Assembly: GCF_003987015.1 (NCBI RefSeq)
Contig: NZ_PIPQ01000003.1
Location: 124,001 to 188,000 of the forward strand
Source: Aliidiomarina taiwanensis
GTDB lineage: Bacteria; Pseudomonadota; Gammaproteobacteria; Enterobacterales; Alteromonadaceae
Direction: 5' to 3'
Length of the DNA stretch: 64,000 nt
The translations under genes and the position numbers were made by a program. Below are positions 1 through 8,711 of the stretch, piece by piece; positions within the stretch are counted from its first letter, which is position 1, and every line of letters begins with the position of its first letter. Below the pieces are notes generated by a model. It ran no database searches. It worked only from the letters and a program-made list of their open reading frames with translations, and had not been told where the DNA came from.

Positions 1-221
1 GTAATATCCACGGTGCTTTTTAAGTTATCGAAGGGGTAACGAACCGCCGCGCGGTTGAGGTCTTTATGGGTGCGCAGATAGTCTGCAACACGAGTACGCT
101 CTTGCTCCGGCGCTTTGCGCTGGGCATTTTGGCGCTGTAGCTCCTGTTGCAGCCCTTTGCGCTCATTCAACACTTGGCTGGCCCCACGCCAGTATGGGCC
201 TCGCACCGCGGTTTCTATCAT
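1..221 (-). CDS. Hypothetical protein, N-terminal part only
   Basis: An open minus-strand frame starts with ATG at 221 and runs off the left edge, so only about 73 N-terminal residues are visible. It begins MIETAVRGPYWRGASQ and then has a stretch rich in Gln, Arg and Glu, probably helical, before a more ordinary segment with RYPFDNLKSTVDI. There is no signal peptide or membrane segment. Its ATG overlaps the TGA of the upstream transporter gene (ATGA at 218-221), which suggests translational coupling in one operon. I do not recognise the family and assign no function. Confidence 0.6.
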   Translation of the reverse strand, partial: MIETAVRGPYWRGASQVLNERKGLQQELQRQNAQRKAPEQERTRVADYLRTHKDLNRAAVRYPFDNLKSTVDI

Positions 222-1303
222 ACGGAGCTGTCTCCTTTGTCTGCCGGCACCTGCTCGGTTTCTGCGTGCACGACTTCGTCGCCGCTTAACAAAATAGCCA
301 ACCAACGCGTGCCTGGGTTTTCCTGCAGCACAATTTTCACCATCATGGTGAGGGGCACAGAAAGTAACATGCCCACAGGGCCGAGTAACCACCCCCAAAA
401 AATTAAGCTCAAAAACACCACCAAGGTGGACAAACCCAAACGCTGTCCCATTACACGCGGCTCCACTATGTTGCCCATAATAATGTTAACGGCAGCAAAC
501 AATAAAGCGACAGCCCCAGCCATGGCCGGATTATACTGAATAAGTGCAATACCAATGGCAGGAATGGCGGCAAGAATAGAACCAATGTTCGGTACGTAGT
601 TCAACAAAAAGGCGAGAACTCCCCATAAAACATAGTGATTCACCCCCATAAGCCACAGCACCACACCTATGGTTAACCCTGTAATCAAGCTAATGACGGT
701 TTTTAAAGCCAAGTATTTATTGACCGCCACCAGTAAAGAAGTGAGGGACTGCAATTGGTCTTCGGCTTTATCAAAGGCCATACCCACTTTTCGAGGCATA
801 TTGGCCGCTTCAGCCAGAATAAACACCACCAAAAGAATCACCAAAAAGGAGTTCGTCATCATGCCGCCAACGCCGGAAAGCATGTTCACCATTAAGCTGA
901 CCAAGCGGCTTGAGTCTAGCTGGCTTTGCAGCACGTCTAAATTAATATCAATATTAAAGCCGGCTAAAAAAGTCACCAGCCACTGAAACTGCTCGGTCAT
1001 ACTGGCCCGATAACCCGGGAAACTTTCTAAAAACTCATTCACCGACTGCACAATGAGCATGCTGAGGAAAAAACCAAACACTGAAATTAAAATAAACACG
1101 GCCACAATGGCCAACGCCTTTGGCAGGCCACGTTGATGAAACCAGGTCACCACAGGCTGAGTGATAATGGCAATAAAAATCGCAAGTAGCAGCGGCACAA
1201 TAATCATGCTGGCAGCTTTCACACCAGCCAAAACAATCATAATCGCAGCAGCTATCATAAAAAACCGGCTTACAGGCGCCAGCCCATCGGGTGTTCCGTT
1301 CAT
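218..1303 (-). CDS. AI-2E family (PerM/UPF0118) transporter
   Basis: This 361-residue polytopic inner-membrane protein has the layout of the AI-2E/PerM family: two or three N-terminal helices (about residues 14-85), a hydrophilic stretch with a short amphipathic segment (about 85-150), then a block of C-terminal helices including the LNYVPNIGSILAAIPA segment and the GNIVEPRVMG motif typical of the family. Members have been linked to export of autoinducer-2 or other small solutes and to Na+/H+ antiport, so the substrate cannot be read from sequence. The gene is followed by the unknown gene at the left edge with an ATGA overlap and is divergent from the epimerase gene at 1457. Confidence 0.88.
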   Translation of the reverse strand: MNGTPDGLAPVSRFFMIAAAIMIVLAGVKAASMIIVPLLLAIFIAIITQPVVTWFHQRGLPKALAIVAVFILISVFGFFLSMLIVQSVNEFLESFPGYRASMTEQFQWLVTFLAGFNIDINLDVLQSQLDSSRLVSLMVNMLSGVGGMMTNSFLVILLVVFILAEAANMPRKVGMAFDKAEDQLQSLTSLLVAVNKYLALKTVISLITGLTIGVVLWLMGVNHYVLWGVLAFLLNYVPNIGSILAAIPAIGIALIQYNPAMAGAVALLFAAVNIIMGNIVEPRVMGQRLGLSTLVVFLSLIFWGWLLGPVGMLLSVPLTMMVKIVLQENPGTRWLAILLSGDEVVHAETEQVPADKGDSSV

Positions 1304-1456
1304 GTTTATTCCTAGTTTTCAATGGGTTTAGCAGTATAAAGCAAAGAATAAGAAACCAGAACACAATCTTATAACATTTTGGCCTCGTTCGCTTTCAACT
1401 TGCCAGCACCCCACAGAGTTCATAGACTTAGTATGCACCTATGTTAAGGAGTGGGT

Positions 1457-2353
1457 ATGAACATCTTGTTTACGGGGGGCACGGGCCTCATTGGTTCGGC
1501 TTTTATCAAAGGCATTGGTCAGGACTATCACTACACTGTGCTCACGCGCCAGCCAGAGCAAGCCAAGTGTATTCTCGGGCCCAAAGTGAAAACCATTACA
1601 CGCCTCGACGCACTAAAAGACCTAAACGCCTTTGACGCAGTAATCAATCTCGCTGGCGAACCCATTGCTGACAAGCGCTGGAGTGCAGCTCGTAAAGTCA
1701 AATTAGAACAAAGTCGCTGGGCTTTAACCGAGCAACTTATTCAGCTCATACAAGACTCGAACGCACCACCTCAAGTATTTATTTCCGGCTCTGCTGTGGG
1801 CTACTACGGCCGTCAAGGCCAGCAGCCGATTACCGAAGAAAGCGCCACACCGCACCCCGAATACAGCCATACTCTATGTAAGGTCTGGGAAGACACAGCG
1901 CAAGCAGCGGCGGATAAAACCCGTTTGTGCATTGTCCGTACTGGCATTGTGTTAGCGCCCAAAGGCGGCGCCTTAGCCAAAATGGCCACGCCTTTTAAGC
2001 TTGGTTTAGGCGGCCCTATTGGCTCTGGTCAGCAAATGATGTCGTGGATTCATCTTGACGACATGGTACGAGCCCTGCATTTTTTATTGCAAGAGGAAGC
2101 CTGCCAAGGGGCATTTAACGCCACCGCTCCTCACCCGGTGAGCAATCGTGAGTTCAGCCAAACTCTGGCTCGTACGCTTAACCGCCCTTGCTTTTTTAAA
2201 GTGCCCGCTTTTGTTATGCGTGGCTTGCTGGGTGAAATGGCCGACTTGGTGTTAACCGGTCAAGCCGCCATTCCAAAACGCCTGCAAGACCATGGCTTTG
2301 AGTTTGAATACCCCAACTTAGTTCCTGCCCTGCGCCATACTTTGCAGGGTTAG
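1457..2353 (+). CDS. yfcH: TIGR01777-type NAD(P)-dependent epimerase (YfcH-like)
   Basis: A short-chain-dehydrogenase-like protein of about 298 residues. The N-terminal Rossmann motif GGTGLIG gives the nucleotide-binding turn, followed by VINLAGEPIADKRW and SGSAVGYYG, both hallmarks of the YfcH/SDR39U1 group. The C-terminal FEYPNLVPALRHTL segment matches the DUF1731 end of this family. The cellular substrate of YfcH proteins is not established. I chose ATG 1457 rather than GTG 1451 because AAGGAG at 1445-1450 sits six bases upstream of it. The stop overlaps the convergent permease gene by four bases. Confidence 0.88.
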   Translation: MNILFTGGTGLIGSAFIKGIGQDYHYTVLTRQPEQAKCILGPKVKTITRLDALKDLNAFDAVINLAGEPIADKRWSAARKVKLEQSRWALTEQLIQLIQDSNAPPQVFISGSAVGYYGRQGQQPITEESATPHPEYSHTLCKVWEDTAQAAADKTRLCIVRTGIVLAPKGGALAKMATPFKLGLGGPIGSGQQMMSWIHLDDMVRALHFLLQEEACQGAFNATAPHPVSNREFSQTLARTLNRPCFFKVPAFVMRGLLGEMADLVLTGQAAIPKRLQDHGFEFEYPNLVPALRHTLQG

Positions 2354-4860
2354 CTAATCAGCCGAATTAAGTCCGCCGTGCGCTGCTGCATCAGGCGGCC
2401 TATGCTCAACCAGCCTAAGCTTGCAACTAAACAAGCGCCTACTAGGGGTCCTAGCAGCCAAAAGCGTGGGTGCACACTAGCGGGCATTTGAAACACCTGG
2501 CTTTGCAGCACAAACACGCTCAGCTCCATGGCCAGGGCAGCAATAAAACCGGCCAGCGCTCCCAGCACCAAAAACTCATACCAAACCGCTTGACTCAACA
2601 ACCGCTGCTTCGCCCCTAAGGTGCGTAAAATAACCAGCTCTTGCTGTCGCTCATCCAAAGACGCTTGCACCTGCGCAACGAGCACCAGAGCCCCTGCCAA
2701 AATAACCAGCACCATCACAAAGGTAATGGCTAAGGACACATGCCCAATCACAGTGCGCACTTGCTCCATGACCCCGGCTATATCAATCAGGGAGATCTGC
2801 GGGAAGCTAGTAAACAAGTTATACAGTTCAGGTTGACGCGACTCCGGCAAATAAAAGCTGCCGATATAGGTTACGGGTACCTGAGCAAAGGCCGCAGGGC
2901 TAAAAATCATGTAGAAATTCGGCTGCATGCTATTCCAGTTCACGTCTCGAATACTGCGCACCGGTACTTGAATATCGTCTGCGCCAATGCGGAAAGTCAG
3001 TATATCCCCTAATGCAATCTGCATACGCTCGGCCACACTGGATTCCACAGACACCCCTTGATAGTCCGCTTCTTCAGGCCACCAGCTGCCGGCCACTAAG
3101 GTATTCTCCGGCGGCAGCTGAGCCCGCCAGGTTAGCTGCAATTCGCGCCCGAAGCCTTGCCGCTGAGGAGCTTTTTCACCTTGCTCCGACGCTGGCACCG
3201 CGTCGGCTACAAGTTCGCCATTCACCGCCAATAGTCGCCCAGGCGTTATTGGATAAAAGTCCGTCGCCTCAATATTGTTCTCAGCAAATACCCCGTGCAA
3301 AGGCTCTATTTGCTCTCCTTTCACATTCACCACAAAGTAATTGGGCGCATTTTCAGGTAACTGTTTTTGCCAGTCGGCCAGCAGTTCGTTGCGTAATGCA
3401 AGCACCAGCAAAAACAACATAATCGCCGTGGCAAAACTGATCATTTGCAAGCTATTTTGGCGGCCACGGCGTTGCATATTCGCCATGGCTAAACGCCAGC
3501 TACTGCCCGCCTGCATACCCAAGGTGCGACTAAGTCGGATAAACAAGCGCCCCACCAATAACAACACCACAGCGGCTACTATGCCACCGGCAAACAGCGC
3601 CGCCGACAGCAGCCAATTGCCACTATAGAGCAACATCAGCAGGTACACGCTTAAGCCGCAAAACAGACCATGCAGCCAAACACCCCAGCGGCCGCCTTCA
3701 AGCTCCCGGCGCAGTACCCGCAGCGGTGGTATTTGCAGTAGCCGTATCAGCGGATACAAACTAAATAGAATGGCCGTCAGTAAGCCCGTTGCTAACGCCA
3801 GCCACCATGGTCCCCAGCTAGCCGCAGGCAAGACATAACCCAATTGCTGGCTGACAAAAAAGACCACCACCGTTTGCAACAGATAGCCCAACAACAACCC
3901 GAGACCAATGCTAAACAGACTAAGTAGGGCTAAATGCGCAATAAAAATTCCACCCACCACGCGCTTACGCCCGCCCAAGGCTTTCATAATAGCTACCGCG
4001 TCATAGTTACGCTGGGTATAGCGCTGGGCCGCCACAGCAACGGCGGTAGCGGCTAAGACCACCCCTAACAAACTCGCCAGTAACATGAAGCGATTGGCTC
4101 GCTGCATCGCAGCGGCTAAAGGCGAGTCGCCCCCTTCGACACTGCGCCAGTCTTGCGTTAATGGGTCCAGTTGGGGCAGCAACCAGTTTTCAAAGGCGCT
4201 TAATTGAGTCAAGGCCCCTGCGAATAAGCCATGGTATTGAACCCGGCTGCCCGGCTGAATTAAGTTTGTTGCGGCTAGGTCTGCTAATGGAATCAGTACC
4301 GTGGGCTGGTCATTAAACAGGTTTAAGCTCGCATCGGGCTCTTTTATTAATACCTGCGTAATGGTGAAGCGTTTATCTCCCACTTCCACTGTATCGCCCA
4401 GCGTCACATTCAACTGCCCCATTAAGCCCGAATGCACCCAAGCCTCTCCGCTTGCAGGCAAACTCTGTGTGGCCTCGCCAGGGGCAAATGCCTCCGTAGC
4501 GACCAGCAGTTGGCCCCGCAGCGGATACCCTTGCCCCACCGCCTTTACTTGCGCCAAGGCAAGCTGATCCTGGCCAAAGATCATGGAGCTAAAACTCACT
4601 CGCTCGGTATATTCAAGGCCCGCTTCTGTTGCTTGCATAAACCATTGTTCGGGCAAGGGCCGACTACTTTGTAACACGCGATCTGCCGCCATAAAGGCAC
4701 TGCTTTGTGCCACCAGGCCCTGTTGTAAACGTTCACTAAACAACGACAGTGACAGCACAGCCGCCACGGCTAAGGCCACGGCCAATGCCATAATGGTCAG
4801 TTCCCCACGACGCATTTCGTGCCGAAGCAAGCGCCATGAAATCCGGAATTCACGCCTCAT
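2350..4860 (-). CDS. ybbP: FtsX-like ABC transporter permease (YbbP type)
   Basis: An 836-residue inner-membrane protein with one N-terminal helix (about 20-42), a large periplasmic region, three helices around 255-380, a second anchor pair near 400-440, another long periplasmic domain and three final helices (about 715-830). This duplicated FtsX/MacB-like architecture and the pairing with a LolD/YbbA ATPase match YbbP, a mechanotransmission-type permease. Its start overlaps the end of ybbA (4850-4860), so the two are co-transcribed. In E. coli the same pair lies next to tesA, as here. The exported or extracted substrate is unknown. Confidence 0.9.
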   Translation of the reverse strand: MRREFRISWRLLRHEMRRGELTIMALAVALAVAAVLSLSLFSERLQQGLVAQSSAFMAADRVLQSSRPLPEQWFMQATEAGLEYTERVSFSSMIFGQDQLALAQVKAVGQGYPLRGQLLVATEAFAPGEATQSLPASGEAWVHSGLMGQLNVTLGDTVEVGDKRFTITQVLIKEPDASLNLFNDQPTVLIPLADLAATNLIQPGSRVQYHGLFAGALTQLSAFENWLLPQLDPLTQDWRSVEGGDSPLAAAMQRANRFMLLASLLGVVLAATAVAVAAQRYTQRNYDAVAIMKALGGRKRVVGGIFIAHLALLSLFSIGLGLLLGYLLQTVVVFFVSQQLGYVLPAASWGPWWLALATGLLTAILFSLYPLIRLLQIPPLRVLRRELEGGRWGVWLHGLFCGLSVYLLMLLYSGNWLLSAALFAGGIVAAVVLLLVGRLFIRLSRTLGMQAGSSWRLAMANMQRRGRQNSLQMISFATAIMLFLLVLALRNELLADWQKQLPENAPNYFVVNVKGEQIEPLHGVFAENNIEATDFYPITPGRLLAVNGELVADAVPASEQGEKAPQRQGFGRELQLTWRAQLPPENTLVAGSWWPEEADYQGVSVESSVAERMQIALGDILTFRIGADDIQVPVRSIRDVNWNSMQPNFYMIFSPAAFAQVPVTYIGSFYLPESRQPELYNLFTSFPQISLIDIAGVMEQVRTVIGHVSLAITFVMVLVILAGALVLVAQVQASLDERQQELVILRTLGAKQRLLSQAVWYEFLVLGALAGFIAALAMELSVFVLQSQVFQMPASVHPRFWLLGPLVGACLVASLGWLSIGRLMQQRTADLIRLIS

Positions 4861-5533
4861 ACTTGGCTAACTCCTGTACCCGCCCGTGGTCAATATTGAC
4901 CGTACGCCCACACTGAGCCGCAAGTTGTTGGTCGTGGGTCACAATGATGAGGCTAGTGCCATAGGCTCGGTTTAAGTCAAACAGCAATTGCTCAATTTTT
5001 TTTCCTGTGGCCCTATCTAAATTCCCTGTCGGCTCATCAGCAAATAGCAACTGGGGCCGGCCAATAAAAGCCCGGGCAATGGCCACTCGCTGTTGCTCGC
5101 CACCCGACAATTGGTTCGGATAATGGTGGATGCGATCAGCTAAACCCACTTGGGTTAATAGCTCTTTGGCTTGCGCTTCCGCTGCCTCAGCACCCGCAAG
5201 CTCCGCAGGGAGCATGACATTTTCAAGGGCCGTTAAACTATGCACCAACAAAAAAGACTGAAACACAAAACCCACCTGCTCACCCCGGAGGACAGCACGC
5301 TGTTCTTCCGACAAGTGCGACAGGTTCACTCCGTCTATGCTGACATGCCCCCTATTGGGCAAGTCCAGCCCTGCCAACAAGGCCAACAACGTAGACTTCC
5401 CCGAGCCAGACGCTCCCACAATCGCGAGCGTTTCGCCCGCATCAATGGTAAGGTTAATATCGTCTAATATAGTTAAACGCCCTTCTGGGGTATCCACGTA
5501 ACGATGAATCGAGTGAGCTTGAATAACTGCCAT
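4850..5533 (-). CDS. ybbA: ABC transporter ATP-binding protein YbbA
   Basis: A 227-residue ATPase of the LolD/MacB subfamily. It has Walker A GASGSGKST, the Q-loop FVFQSFLL, the ABC signature LSGGEQQR, Walker B LLFADEPTGNLD and the switch His in VTHD, so it should be active. It partners the YbbP permease, whose start it overlaps. The start codon (CAT on the plus strand at 5531-5533) directly abuts the ATG of the divergent tesA at 5534, so its promoter and ribosome site must lie inside the tesA signal-peptide region; AAAGGA lies about eight bases upstream. Confidence 0.93.
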   Translation of the reverse strand: MAVIQAHSIHRYVDTPEGRLTILDDINLTIDAGETLAIVGASGSGKSTLLALLAGLDLPNRGHVSIDGVNLSHLSEEQRAVLRGEQVGFVFQSFLLVHSLTALENVMLPAELAGAEAAEAQAKELLTQVGLADRIHHYPNQLSGGEQQRVAIARAFIGRPQLLFADEPTGNLDRATGKKIEQLLFDLNRAYGTSLIIVTHDQQLAAQCGRTVNIDHGRVQELAKYEA

Positions 5534-6166
5534 ATGAAAAAAAATTCCTTTCAGTTTGTACTTTTTATTGCCTTACTTTGCTTTATACGGCCTGCGGCTG
5601 CAAATGTATCACTGCTGATTCTCGGTGACAGTTTAAGTGCAGGGTACGGTATAGCCGCTGCCGACAGCTGGCCGCAAGAAGTACAGCGGCGTTGGCAGCA
5701 AAACCACCCCAACTTACAACTTATCAATGCCAGTATAAGCGGTGAAACCACAGCAGGGGCTCTTCGCCGTTTACCTCAACTGATTGAACGACACCAACCG
5801 GACTGGGTGTTTATCGAGCTGGGCGGTAACGACGGGTTACGCGGCTTTAGCCTTCGCACCATGCAAGCCAACTTAAGCCAGATGATTCAGCTCCTCGAAA
5901 GCGCGAACATTAAGGTAGCACTGAGCGAAATCCACATCCCACCGAGTATGGGCCCGCGCTATACCCGCATGTTCCGACAAAGCTTTCCGCAGTTAGCGGA
6001 ACAACACCCAAACGTGGTGCTCATTCCTTTCTTTATGCGCGACATTGCCCTTCAGCCAGACTATATGCAGGCTGACGGCATTCATCCCAATACAGCAGCG
6101 CAAGTGCCCATAGCAGATATCCTAGAGCCGCAACTACGTCAGCTATTGCTACAAGAGGTGAATTAA
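5534..6166 (+). CDS. tesA: Multifunctional acyl-CoA thioesterase I / lysophospholipase L1 / arylesterase
   Basis: A GDSL/SGNH hydrolase of 210 residues. A signal peptide (MKKNSFQFVLFIALLCF, cleaved after AAA) places it in the periplasm. The conserved blocks are GDSLSAGYG (nucleophile Ser), GGNDGLRG (oxyanion Asn) and DGIHPN (catalytic Asp and His). TesA enzymes hydrolyse acyl-CoA, lysophospholipids and aryl esters. The frame is open back to 5504, but ATG 5534 gives a proper signal peptide. It is divergent from ybbA with no gap, and its TAA overlaps the folK ATG (TAATG at 6164-6168). Confidence 0.93.
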   Translation: MKKNSFQFVLFIALLCFIRPAAANVSLLILGDSLSAGYGIAAADSWPQEVQRRWQQNHPNLQLINASISGETTAGALRRLPQLIERHQPDWVFIELGGNDGLRGFSLRTMQANLSQMIQLLESANIKVALSEIHIPPSMGPRYTRMFRQSFPQLAEQHPNVVLIPFFMRDIALQPDYMQADGIHPNTAAQVPIADILEPQLRQLLLQEVN

Positions 6167-6711
6167 TGGCTTGGTACTATTTAAGTTTAGGCAGTAATGT
6201 GGAACCAGAGCGGCACTTGGGGCAAACCCTGCGTACCCTCAGTCAAGAGTTTGGCCCCTTACTGGTATTGCCCGTCGTACAAACCGAGCCCTGCAACATG
6301 GACAGCCCCCATGCATTTTTAAATACCTTGGTTATTCTGCAAAGTGGTCTCGACTGGCAACCCTTAAAACAATACTTTAATCGCCTAGAAGAAAAAGCCG
6401 GGCGCGACAGAAGCGACCCAGAGCGAGCCCACAAAGACAGGCCCTTAGATATCGACATTATGGCCCATTCCACTCAGCTCAGTTTGGCGCCGTTCCACGC
6501 CAGCACCGAGCCCTACTGTTTAGCGAGCGTGCAGGCTTTACAAGAAAACACTTCTAAAGCCCCTTGTGTGGGCTTACGTGTGGGCTCGAAAACCTTATCC
6601 GGCCACAGCGCGGCCACCGTCCACACGCACTACAGCAGCGGTCATGTATTCATTGTTGAGGATACTATAAATACCCTGCTCCAACGCTTCGAAGCCGCCT
6701 TCAGTAGCTAA
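6166..6711 (+). CDS. folK: 6-hydroxymethyl-7,8-dihydropterin pyrophosphokinase (HPPK)
   Basis: A cytoplasmic folate-pathway kinase that transfers pyrophosphate from ATP to 6-hydroxymethyl-dihydropterin. Family signatures are the N-terminal LSLGSN, FLNTLV and the ATP/Mg2+ segment RAHKDRPLDIDIM. At 181 residues it is longer than E. coli FolK (about 160), and the extra C-terminal part overlaps the 3' end of folM on the opposite strand by 117 bases (6595-6711). The part after about residue 140 looks less typical and may be a neutral extension. The start is translationally coupled to tesA. Confidence 0.88.
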   Translation: MAWYYLSLGSNVEPERHLGQTLRTLSQEFGPLLVLPVVQTEPCNMDSPHAFLNTLVILQSGLDWQPLKQYFNRLEEKAGRDRSDPERAHKDRPLDIDIMAHSTQLSLAPFHASTEPYCLASVQALQENTSKAPCVGLRVGSKTLSGHSAATVHTHYSSGHVFIVEDTINTLLQRFEAAFSS

Positions 6712-7371
6712 CAGGGTTTCTGACAGCACCTGCTTTTTTTCTGCTTGGGTATGACTCGGCAGGAACTTAACTGGCCCTGGCTGAATGGCGTTCACGCGCA
6801 CCCTTGGCGCCAGTAATTTAGCGAAACTCACCATCAGGTTCTCAGCGCCCGCTTTGGTAGAGCAATACAAGGCAAACGCCGGGTTTGGGTTATTCACATA
6901 AATATCCGTGATATGAATAATATTTCCCGTGGGTCGTTGGCTTTGCGCAAGGGCTGGTGCTAATAGTTGGTTCAGTCGGGCCGGTGCCTTCATATGAATG
7001 CGGTACAGGTCATCATAAAAGGCCATTTGTTCCGTCGCACAGGCAGCATAGGCGGTGTCTTTTTCGAAAATAGAAGCGTTATGCAAAAGAAAGTCGAGCC
7101 CACCATAACGGTTTAACAGCATATGGCCGAGCCCTTCCACGGCTTGCTCACACAGCAAGTCACAACAAACAATGTCTAAATGCTCTGAATCGAGCGAGGT
7201 CAAGCTTTCGCCCTCTGTTGTAGGGTTTGGCTCAATGCTGCGGGTTACGGCCACCACGTGCCACCCCTGGCTTAATAACGACTGTGTCATGAACAAACCT
7301 AAGCGACGTCCGGCGCCTGTCACCACGGCCACTGGACGGCCCTGTTCATGTACGTGTGTTTGCTCCGCCAT
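6595..7371 (-). CDS. folM: Dihydromonapterin reductase FolM (SDR family)
   Basis: A short-chain dehydrogenase/reductase of 258 residues with the NADP-binding turn VTGAGRRLG, LHNAS, and catalytic YCSTK (Tyr-x3-Lys). The ending VRVDGGRAV is characteristic of FolM-type pteridine reductases, which reduce dihydromonapterin and, weakly, dihydrofolate. The frame is open to 7422, but ATG 7371 is preceded by AGAGGAAAGC, a good ribosome site, so I start there. It converges with folK, another pterin enzyme, and the two coding ends overlap antisense by 117 bases. Confidence 0.87.
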   Translation of the reverse strand: MAEQTHVHEQGRPVAVVTGAGRRLGLFMTQSLLSQGWHVVAVTRSIEPNPTTEGESLTSLDSEHLDIVCCDLLCEQAVEGLGHMLLNRYGGLDFLLHNASIFEKDTAYAACATEQMAFYDDLYRIHMKAPARLNQLLAPALAQSQRPTGNIIHITDIYVNNPNPAFALYCSTKAGAENLMVSFAKLLAPRVRVNAIQPGPVKFLPSHTQAEKKQVLSETLLATEGGFEALEQGIYSILNNEYMTAAVVRVDGGRAVAG

Positions 7372-7513
7372 GCTTTCCTCTTTATCAATGAACCACTCAC
7401 TTGAGTGTACCTGAGAAAACATGAGGGAATAAAGGAAATGCGAAAATCCTGCACGAGGCAGTCTTATTTTGAACGAAAAGGAGTGATTTAGTTTGAGGTG
7501 TCGTCAGCAGAAG

Positions 7514-7589
7514 TGGCGTCCCCTAGGGGGTTCGAACCCCTGTTACCGCCGTGAAAGGGCGGTGTCCTAGGCCACTAGACGAAGGGGAC
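7514..7589 (-). tRNA. tRNA-Glu (TTC), third copy of the array, variant D loop
   Basis: A 76-base cloverleaf with encoded CCA, anticodon TTC in the loop CTTTCAC, and a T arm around GGGGTTCGAACCCCC. It differs from the two neighbouring tRNA-Glu copies in the D loop (GGCCTAGG instead of GGTTAGG, one base longer) and at one T-loop base. It is the last gene of the tRNA-Ala-Glu-Glu-Glu unit. Confidence 0.96.
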
Positions 7590-7631
7590 GCAGTACTTGC
7601 TGAAACCTTCTGTAAGTGTGTGTTAGTAAGA

Positions 7632-7706
7632 TGGCGTCCCCTAGGGGATTCGAACCCCTGTTACCGCCGTGAAAGGGCGGTGTCCTAACCACTAGACGAA
7701 GGGGAC
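7632..7706 (-). tRNA. tRNA-Glu (TTC), second copy
   Basis: A 75-base tRNA-Glu with encoded CCA and anticodon TTC. It is identical to the copy at 7745-7819 across the mature part, and is separated from it by about 38 bases. Confidence 0.97.
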
Positions 7707-7744
7707 GCGGTACTTACTTAACTTACATTGTGCTTTATGTGAAA

Positions 7745-7819
7745 TGGCGTCCCCTAGGGGATTCGAACCCCTGTTACCGCCGTGAAAGGGCGGTGTCCTA
7801 ACCACTAGACGAAGGGGAC
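7745..7819 (-). tRNA. tRNA-Glu (TTC), first copy
   Basis: A 75-base tRNA-Glu with encoded CCA and anticodon TTC, the first Glu copy downstream of tRNA-Ala. The neighbouring gltX encodes the synthetase that charges this tRNA. Confidence 0.97.
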
Positions 7820-7853
7820 GCAACATATTCACATTGTCAAACCGAAACGTTAT

Positions 7854-7929
<76 letters not shown>

Positions 7930-7978
7930 AAAACGTGTCGTTTTGTTTGTCAGGCAAACTGCCCTGACAGCGAGGCGC

Positions 7979-8007
7979 ATTCTAGAAACAGCAGCCCTCG
8001 CTGTCAA
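7979..8007 (-). promoter_or_regulatory. Sigma-70 promoter of the tRNA-Ala-Glu-Glu-Glu unit
   Basis: Reading the minus strand, TTGACA (8007-8002) is followed after 17 bases by TAGAAT (7984-7979) and then a GC-rich discriminator (GCGCC), the pattern of strong, stringently controlled stable-RNA promoters. The first tRNA begins about 50 bases downstream. The region is also palindromic (TGACAGCGAGG/CCTCGCTGTCA), so part of the promoter can fold in the transcript or DNA. Confidence 0.85.
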
Positions 8008-8081
8008 CTCTTTTTTATGAATAAATGTTTGTTTGGCTATTTTTATAGCGAACCGTGTATTTATTCGTCATTTTTAGCAGT

Positions 8082-8711
8082 TTACTCACCATACTGATAA
8101 ATAGGATCCACATCTTCAAGACTGCGAATAGTCACATCTAAATCACGTGCAATCCCGTTTTTCAAACTATACACCCAGCCATGAATGGCTAACTGCTGTC
8201 CTTTTGCCCAGGCGCCTTGAATAATTTGATTTTGCGATAAGTTATGTACCTGCTCAATCACATTCAATTCGCACATACGGTCGAGCTGCTGAGGCGCTGG
8301 TAATTCATCCAGTGCTTGCTTGTGCGTGCGATAAATATCTTTAATTGGGTGCAACCAGTGGTCAACTAAACCGTGACGTTTAGACTCCATGGCAGCCGCA
8401 ACGCCACCACAACCGTAGTGACCGACAATCAAAATATGTTTCACTTTCAGTTGCGTGACCGCATATTCCACCACAGCAAGACAGTTAAAGTCTGTTTGTA
8501 TAACCTGATTGGCTACATTACGGTGAACAAAAAGCTCACCTGGGTCCATGCCGACTATTTCATTTGCTGGTACGCGGCTATCCGCGCACCCTATCCATAA
8601 GTATTCAGGGTTTTGCTGCTTCGCTAAGCGTTCAAAAAACGTGGGGTCTTCGTCTTTGATGCTTTTTGCCCATTGCACATTATTGGCGAGCAAATCCTTA
8701 ATCAATGGCAT
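8082..8711 (-). CDS. can: Beta-class carbonic anhydrase
   Basis: A cytoplasmic zinc enzyme of 209 residues that interconverts CO2 and bicarbonate. The zinc ligands Cys42, Asp44 (CADSRV), His98 and Cys101 (HYGCGG) fall at the same positions as in E. coli Can, so the fold and metal site appear intact. The Asp44 ligand with nearby Arg46 is typical of the bicarbonate-regulated type II enzymes. The start codon overlaps the gltX stop (TAATG at 8711), so the two are translationally coupled. Confidence 0.95.
   Translation of the reverse strand: MPLIKDLLANNVQWAKSIKDEDPTFFERLAKQQNPEYLWIGCADSRVPANEIVGMDPGELFVHRNVANQVIQTDFNCLAVVEYAVTQLKVKHILIVGHYGCGGVAAAMESKRHGLVDHWLHPIKDIYRTHKQALDELPAPQQLDRMCELNVIEQVHNLSQNQIIQGAWAKGQQLAIHGWVYSLKNGIARDLDVTIRSLEDVDPIYQYGE

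Noticed and set aside
7514-7819. Regular direct repeats suggesting a CRISPR array
   Set aside because: The repeats are complete tRNA-Glu genes with CCA ends; the same holds for the tRNA-Val and tRNA-Asn pairs.
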